64,000 bases of DNA from Candidatus Mediterraneibacter vanvlietii. Its GTDB lineage: Bacteria; Bacillota; Clostridia; Lachnospirales; Lachnospiraceae. The notes below the pieces were generated by a model, which did not search any database, was not told the DNA's origin, and worked only from the letters and a program-made list of their open reading frames with translations. Each line of letters starts with the position of its first letter. Within the stretch, counting starts at the first letter, position 1. The stretch spans positions 36,175 through 100,174 of the forward strand of contig DXGZ01000048.1 in NCBI GenBank assembly GCA_019113645.1, written 5' to 3'. This document shows positions 59,714-64,000 of this stretch, piece by piece. The translations under genes were made by a program, and so were the position numbers.

Positions 59714-61558
59714 TCAGAAAGTTCCCGTTGTACTGGAAATACAATACTGATCTCCCTGATCATCTGTCAGGTAAACATCCAGGTGATAATTCCCCGAAAC
59801 AAACCCTGCACCTGCCAGATTAAATTCTGCAAAATATGTACCATCCGGCTGAGCAGACACCGGTATCCAGAACACATCGCTCTGATCGTCCGCGGTCCAG
59901 ACTGCCGCGGAAACGGATGCAATACCGGTGTCCGCATTTTCAAAATTATTGATCACAATCCGCGCAGTCCCGGCTGCCGGATCCGGTATCTCTATCACAG
60001 CGTCCGCTGTAGGCGCACGGCCTTCACGCACTTTCAGCGCTGTGCTGTCCGGATCAACATCTGACGTCAGTTCATCCAGAAGTTCAGATCTCTTCGACAG
60101 TTCAGCGGTCAGCATATCTTTTCCGTAAAGCTCCACCAATGTCATCTCATCAGAGAACAGATTCGTTCCCAGCCCCAGGCGGTTTCCTTCTATCTCCACC
60201 CCAAGGCTGGCAAGCGTGGTCGGAAGGCTGTCAAACGTCGAATACTCCCGCCGCCACTTCGGATCTTCTGTTTCCACAGCGGAATTGATATATGCCGTAT
60301 ATACCTTTCTTTCATATCCTTCATCAGCTTCCACACAGAAATCGCTGTCCATTGTCAGATGATCCCCTGATATCACAACTGTCGTATTCTCATAGAAATC
60401 CTGCTGCTGTATCCATCTGACAAACTCACTGACCTGGCGGCTGGAACATGAAATCACATTTGCATATGTATTATCGCCATATTCATCCCCGCACGCTTCA
60501 CATTCATAACCGTCTTCAAAATGAGTGTCAACTGTCAGCATTGTAAAATTAAACGGCTCGGAACGGGACCCCAGTTCTGTCAGCCTCTCTTTTGCATACT
60601 CAAAGAGCTTCGCGTCCTCGATCCCCCACCATACCCAGTAATCTTCCGGGAACTTGCCGAGATCCCGGAAATAATAGTAATCTTCTACATCATAATTGCC
60701 ATGATCTGTAAAGTACAGGTCTCTGCCTCCGAAGACAGCGTCTGATCCGATCATGAACGTTTGATTATATCCCTGGTTTTCCAGAATATCGCCAAGAGCT
60801 GTAACACCGGGGAGAAACGTCTCCTGTGTGTCCATGGAATTTTCTTCAATTGGAAGCGCCAGAGGGAGCCCCGTAGTCTGTGCAAAAAGAGCCCCCATCG
60901 TCCACGTCGATCCGTTCAGACTGTATCCGCCGTTCAGCGCGGTTTCATCTCCCGAGAAATCCTCGTTTTCCTTTGCCAGTTCCGCAAGTTCGGGGATATA
61001 GTCGTCTTCAAATGCTCCGCCATTCTTTGTGGAGGAATACGTTGTTTCCATTGACTCAAGATAGATATAGATCAGATTCCTCTTCTGCTCAGGAAAAGTC
61101 ATCACCGTCTCTGCCGGATCTACATAATGATTGTCAATGAATTCCGAATATGTACTGTTGTTTTCCGTGTAATTTCCGATATCAAGGCGCTCCCACATCA
61201 CGTAAACGCCGCCTGCCACCAGAAGAACCGAGACAGCCAGATCAAGTGCTATCAGTATATGGTAAACTTTCTTCCGCTTTCTCACCACAATCAGAATCAC
61301 AGTCAGAATCACGAGCGCTGCTGCAGCTGCCGGAACGCAGAATGAGATATAATCCCGTATCATGCCTCTGTTCGTTCCGTTCAGCGGAGCTCTTATCTGG
61401 AACATCAATTCATCCATGGACAGATTCGGCCATGTATCAAACATCCAGACAATGCTCCTGCATAAAAGTATTGAGAAAGCGCCGATCAGCACAACAAGCA
61501 GATTCCCGATACAGGCAAAACTCTTTTTAACTAATGATACCGCCTTTTCTTTAACCAT
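59714..61558 (-). CDS. LTA-synthase-like phosphoglycerol transferase with C-terminal beta domain
   Basis: Membrane sulfatase-superfamily protein of 614 aa. Three to four N-terminal membrane helices (to about 125) are followed by the sulfatase-like domain: 'IYIYLESMETTY' near residue 165, 'SLNGSTWTMGALFAQTTGLP' with the predicted catalytic Thr, 'FTMLTVDTHFEDGYEC' and VVISGDHLTMDS. Such enzymes transfer glycerol phosphate from phosphatidylglycerol to a glycan or growing polymer. The last about 85 residues form an extra beta domain (ARIVINNFENADTGIA, 'AVWTADDQSDVFWIPV') resembling GBS Bsp-like surface repeats. It is a candidate source of a glycerol-phosphate polymer that could accept phosphocholine. 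Confidence 0.85.
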   Translation of the reverse strand: MVKEKAVSLVKKSFACIGNLLVVLIGAFSILLCRSIVWMFDTWPNLSMDELMFQIRAPLNGTNRGMIRDYISFCVPAAAAALVILTVILIVVRKRKKVYHILIALDLAVSVLLVAGGVYVMWERLDIGNYTENNSTYSEFIDNHYVDPAETVMTFPEQKRNLIYIYLESMETTYSSTKNGGAFEDDYIPELAELAKENEDFSGDETALNGGYSLNGSTWTMGALFAQTTGLPLALPIEENSMDTQETFLPGVTALGDILENQGYNQTFMIGSDAVFGGRDLYFTDHGNYDVEDYYYFRDLGKFPEDYWVWWGIEDAKLFEYAKERLTELGSRSEPFNFTMLTVDTHFEDGYECEACGDEYGDNTYANVISCSSRQVSEFVRWIQQQDFYENTTVVISGDHLTMDSDFCVEADEGYERKVYTAYINSAVETEDPKWRREYSTFDSLPTTLASLGVEIEGNRLGLGTNLFSDEMTLVELYGKDMLTAELSKRSELLDELTSDVDPDSTALKVREGRAPTADAVIEIPDPAAGTARIVINNFENADTGIASVSAAVWTADDQSDVFWIPVSAQPDGTYFAEFNLAGAGFVSGNYHLDVYLTDDQGDQYCISSTTGTF

Positions 61559-61587
61559 TTTTAACCTTTCTTTAACATTTGATTAAC

Positions 61588-61615
61588 ATATTAATGATAA
61601 CAGGGTTTGTTTCAA
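61588..61615 (-). promoter_or_regulatory. Predicted promoter of the LTA-synthase-like gene
   Basis: TTGAAA (61615-61610) and TAATAT (61593-61588) on the minus strand with 16-base spacing, just before GAAAGG and the ATG at 61558. Confidence 0.6.
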
Positions 61616-61728
61616 TATTCCAGCTCTTTTTTCTTTTTTCGACACGGTTGTTTTCCTTTTCGGCATGATTTGTATTATATAAGCTCCGAATCATAATGCC
61701 TATTAAACAAACCTTACATATAAACACA

Positions 61729-61790
61729 TAAAAACACCTTCGCAAAATAAGCAGTTCGCATTCTATACCGCAAATTCTGCGAAGATGTTT
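61729..61790 (-). terminator. Rho-independent terminator of the phage-type lysin gene
   Basis: AACACCTTCGCA (61733-61744) pairs with TGCGAAGATGTT (61778-61789) with one mismatch; the minus strand continues GGTGTTTTTATG. Confidence 0.75.
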
Positions 61791-61883
61791 TCTTCAGGCT
61801 TCACCCGCACTTTTCTATAGTCACAATCTTTTCCTTATTAATCCTGACTTTTTATCAGAAAGCACTGATACTATCCAAGGATT

Positions 61884-63005
61884 TTACTGAGCTTCACCAC
61901 TATTATTAAATGTATAGGTCTTACCGGAAATAGTAAGAGTTTCATTTTTCGCCATTCTTCCGTCTGCTTTCAGATAATAACTCTTCCCATTTTCATGAAC
62001 CCACTGATTTTTGAACATGGATCCTGTAAGCTGAACACTTCTGTCCACCGCAAAGTAATACCAACTATCCGTAATCCAGTACCACCCTTTAACCATACTG
62101 CCAATCGGATGGTCATCTTTTTCTACGCGGCAATAATATGTATATCCTCCTACAGTAATCAATCCTTTCATCATATCCCCTACTTTGTGTCCCGGGCTCG
62201 CTGTTTCATTCAGATAATACCATTCTCCTTCAATGAAAGACCAGCCAATATGCATACTGCCTTCCGGGTGTCCCGCCTGCGTTATAGGCGTCAGATAATA
62301 CCATGCGGTATCAACCCATTTCCATCCTTTTGCCATAGTACAATCACTATTTACATAATACCAATACCCCTGATCCTCAATCCATTGATTCCTGAGGGCA
62401 TATCCATTTTCATCAAAATAATACCAGTCACCATCAATTTTTTTCCATCCGTTTTTCGGATAACTTCCATCATTATACTGATACCACCATGTAGTTTTTC
62501 CTTGATCCCACACCCATTTTCCATCACTCACGCTGCATACGCACTCCAGAATTCCATCCCATGGAAAATCGTAATAAGTTCGGATATGCGATTCAGTTCC
62601 GGACTGATCGCCTGCCGATGAATCAATCGCCCCGCTAAATTCAGCCAGCTGATTACTCCCTACACACATAGCGGTATGGTTTATTTCATTTAAATAAATA
62701 TCTCCGCTTTTTGCTGTATATCCTGAATTTTTCGAATGCCACCGAAAGTTTCCCGTTCCGGTCATAAGCTGACGCATATTTCCAGTATAAGTTGCACCTC
62801 CGCAGTTGATCCCTGCTGCTGTATAAGCGGAAATAACCGCACTGGAGCAATCCCTGTCTCCTTTCGCCACATTATAAACCTTTCCATTCACTTCCACTGC
62901 GCATGTTCCCGAATTATTTCCCCAGCGGTTTGTCTGGCTGTATCCATGCTGACTGCAATTGCACAAATGTCTCATTAACTGCACTGCTACATCTTTTAAT
63001 AACAT
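61884..63005 (-). CDS. Phage-type lysin with GW choline-binding-like repeats
   Basis: Endolysin-like protein of 373 aa without a signal peptide. The N-terminal domain (1-160) has HGYSQTNRWG, catalytic Cys53 in GDRDCSSAV and His110 in EINHTAM, the arrangement of NlpC/P60-type or Amidase_5 (Pal-like) lysins. The C-terminus (about 170-373) has at least eight GW-type repeats ('WKKIDGDWYYFDENGY', 'GWKWVDTAWYYL'). GGAAGGAG precedes the ATG. It follows the holin gene, the classical lysis pair. The wall ligand is inferred, not proven. Confidence 0.88.
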   Translation of the reverse strand: MLLKDVAVQLMRHLCNCSQHGYSQTNRWGNNSGTCAVEVNGKVYNVAKGDRDCSSAVISAYTAAGINCGGATYTGNMRQLMTGTGNFRWHSKNSGYTAKSGDIYLNEINHTAMCVGSNQLAEFSGAIDSSAGDQSGTESHIRTYYDFPWDGILECVCSVSDGKWVWDQGKTTWWYQYNDGSYPKNGWKKIDGDWYYFDENGYALRNQWIEDQGYWYYVNSDCTMAKGWKWVDTAWYYLTPITQAGHPEGSMHIGWSFIEGEWYYLNETASPGHKVGDMMKGLITVGGYTYYCRVEKDDHPIGSMVKGWYWITDSWYYFAVDRSVQLTGSMFKNQWVHENGKSYYLKADGRMAKNETLTISGKTYTFNNSGEAQ

Positions 63006-63092
63006 AATTTACTCCTTCCTGCTGCTATTTTGCAGCATAAAACTTAATTAATGCAGAAAGCACTACTCGCTTTCTCCTCTTTTACTTTCTTT

Positions 63093-63386
63093 TTATTGAT
63101 CTTTGTTTCCCTGTTTAATAATCTGATTTACATAAGTACTAAGCCCTGCTGCGATCGTCCCCTGGACAACCGCTGTAAAAATCGCTGTTGCAATTTCTTT
63201 TCCCGTCTTTATAGGATATGTTGCAATTACCCAGACTGCACAAACCAAAATTCCCACAACGCCAAGTATGAGCGGAATGTACTTATCTTTAACAAGACTG
63301 GATTTTTTCATAGCAGATCCAACAAAATACAACATAACTGCAACAACAATCAACTCAGGATCAATATACTCAAACACTTGATTCAC
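63093..63386 (-). CDS. Phage holin
   Basis: Small membrane protein of about 97 aa in the phage-holin group that forms pores for endolysin release. It begins NQVFEYIDPELIVVAVML, has an 'KDKYIPLILGVVGILVCAVW' second helix and a third hydrophobic segment near the end. A GTG start at 63386 is preferred because AAGGAGG lies eight bases upstream; a TTG at 63422 abuts another GGAGG with no spacing. Placed directly upstream of the lysin. Confidence 0.88.
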   Translation of the reverse strand: MNQVFEYIDPELIVVAVMLYFVGSAMKKSSLVKDKYIPLILGVVGILVCAVWVIATYPIKTGKEIATAIFTAVVQGTIAAGLSTYVNQIIKQGNKDQ

Positions 63387-63525
63387 AATCGTTCCCTCCT
63401 TAATAAATCCACCTGTTATCAACCTCCTTTCTCACAAATTTTGATTCACATTATGAATCACCAACTACAGTTTGCCTTTTTTACAAAATACCCTCAATTT
63501 TGCTGTCACCTCTTTCTCAACATGA

Positions 63526-63554
63526 TTGACATTGGCTAAGTTTTCAAATATAAT
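63526..63554 (+). promoter_or_regulatory. Predicted sigma-A promoter, rightward
   Basis: TTGACA (63526-63531) and TATAAT (63549-63554), both consensus, 17 bases apart. Would transcribe the XRE gene with a leader of about 130 bases. Confidence 0.8.
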
Positions 63555-63576
63555 TAGACTGTCAACCAAATGTTAA

Positions 63577-63589
63577 ACAAAGCCTTTGT
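63577..63589. promoter_or_regulatory. Palindromic operator candidate
   Basis: ACAAAG-C-CTTTGT, perfect six-base arms around one base, located between the two opposing promoters, a likely position for repressor binding. Confidence 0.4.
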
Positions 63590-63621
63590 CCGTTATTAGC
63601 TTCTTTTTCTAAGCTATTTAC

Positions 63622-63650
63622 ATATTAGCATTGTTTTCAAAGTTTGTCAA
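63622..63650 (-). promoter_or_regulatory. Predicted sigma-A promoter, leftward
   Basis: TTGACA (63650-63645) and TAATAT (63627-63622) on the minus strand with 17-base spacing, pointing toward the holin and lysin genes. Confidence 0.7.
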
Positions 63651-63692
63651 CGGATTTTGGCTTTGATTTCAAAATTATTTTGAGGTGTTAAT

Positions 63693-64000
63693 ATGTATTC
63701 AATTTTTGAACAACTCTGTAAAGAAAAAGGGGTCACGGCTTACAAAGTATGCAAAGAGACAGGACTGACTACAGCAACAATCAGCAACTGGAAAGCTGGG
63801 AGATATACTCCCAAACAGGAAAAGATGCAGAAAATAGCAGATTATTTTGGTGTATCTCTTGAGTATCTTATGACCGGAAAAACAAAGGAGGGTGATAAAA
63901 AATACTACCTGAATGAAGAAACTGCCCAAATGGCACAGACACTCTTCGAAAACAAAGAGCTCCGAGTGCTGTTTGATGCAGAAAAAGATGCCTCACCAGA
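63693..64000 (+). CDS. XRE-family phage-type repressor (partial, C-terminus off window)
   Basis: Helix-turn-helix regulator; about 102 residues are visible. It begins MYSIFEQLCKEKGVTAYKV, with a HTH_3 fold: 'TGLTTATISNWKAGRYTP' recognition helix region, 'IADYFGVSLEYLMTGK' as the third helix. GAGGTG lies seven bases before the ATG. The position opposite a holin/lysin pair, with a palindrome and face-to-face promoters between, is typical of phage control genes. The rest of the protein, perhaps a dimerisation or protease domain, is outside the window. Confidence 0.85.
   Translation, partial: MYSIFEQLCKEKGVTAYKVCKETGLTTATISNWKAGRYTPKQEKMQKIADYFGVSLEYLMTGKTKEGDKKYYLNEETAQMAQTLFENKELRVLFDAEKDASP

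Larger units (their letters stand above)
61559..61883. other. Intergenic region with promoter and terminator, no gene
   Basis: The 325 bases between the LTA-synthase-like gene and the phage-type lysin contain a promoter at 61588-61615 and the lysin terminator at 61729-61790. No open reading frame of note and no clear att-type direct repeat were found. Confidence 0.6.
63387..63692. promoter_or_regulatory. Phage-type control region between holin and XRE regulator
   Basis: AT-rich interval of 306 bases with no gene. It holds two face-to-face promoters (63526-63554 plus, 63622-63650 minus), an ACAAAG-C-CTTTGT palindrome between them at 63577-63589, and a TGATTCA/TGAATCA inverted repeat at 63442-63460. 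The layout is compatible with a lysogeny switch or an operator region for the XRE regulator. Confidence 0.55.

Noticed and set aside
63442..63460. Attachment site of the prophage
   Set aside because: TGATTCA/TGAATCA is an inverted repeat, not a direct repeat, and no integrase is seen in the window.

Overview
The window looks like the chromosome of a spore-forming Clostridia, most likely a gut Lachnospiraceae. The evidence is a Firmicutes-type division and cell-wall (dcw) cluster, a cotJABC spore-coat operon, a BCCT transporter, many GW-type cell-wall-binding repeat proteins and a large exopolysaccharide locus. Almost every gene is on the minus strand. Exceptions are cotJABC, one surface repeat protein (27317-29404) and a phage-type regulator at the right edge.

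Layout by position. 1-8005: dcw cluster, transcribed right to left as mraZ, rsmH, ftsL-like, two penicillin-binding proteins, mraY and murD (cut by the window edge), with a 10-bp-period MraZ operator upstream. 8255-12863: a small membrane protein, DegV, an FtsW/SpoVE SEDS protein and a long asparagine-synthase-type amidotransferase. 12982-13056: tRNA-Pro(GGG). 13238-14409: cotJABC. 14533-18992: HtrA protease, a cohesin-like membrane protein with an acidic tail, and an LCP ligase. 19096-42056: a phosphocholine (ChoP) and choline-binding-protein region. 42204-58372: a 14-gene polysaccharide operon. 58552-61558: RfbB and an LTA-synthase-like phosphotransferase. 61884-64000: a phage holin/lysin pair and the start of an XRE regulator, probably a prophage edge or remnant.

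The main discovery candidate is an apparently self-contained phosphocholine economy. It has a BCCT transporter (predicted choline uptake), a winged-helix/LicC-like/LicA-like fusion, a separate LicC-type cytidylyltransferase and two LicD-type phosphotransferases. It also has a flippase next to one LicD, and a Pce/CbpE-like phosphorylcholine esterase that itself carries the binding repeats. Four host surface proteins and one phage-type lysin carry the GW repeats that would read the mark. Together these cover import, activation, attachment, removal and reading. LicB-type permease, TarJ and other pneumococcal partners are not seen here.

Assignments rest on motif recognition in the translated sequence; no database search was run. 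Start codons were moved inward from the longest reading frame wherever a ribosome-binding site and family N-terminus agreed. Promoters were read by eye as -35/-10 pairs with 16-17 bp spacing.
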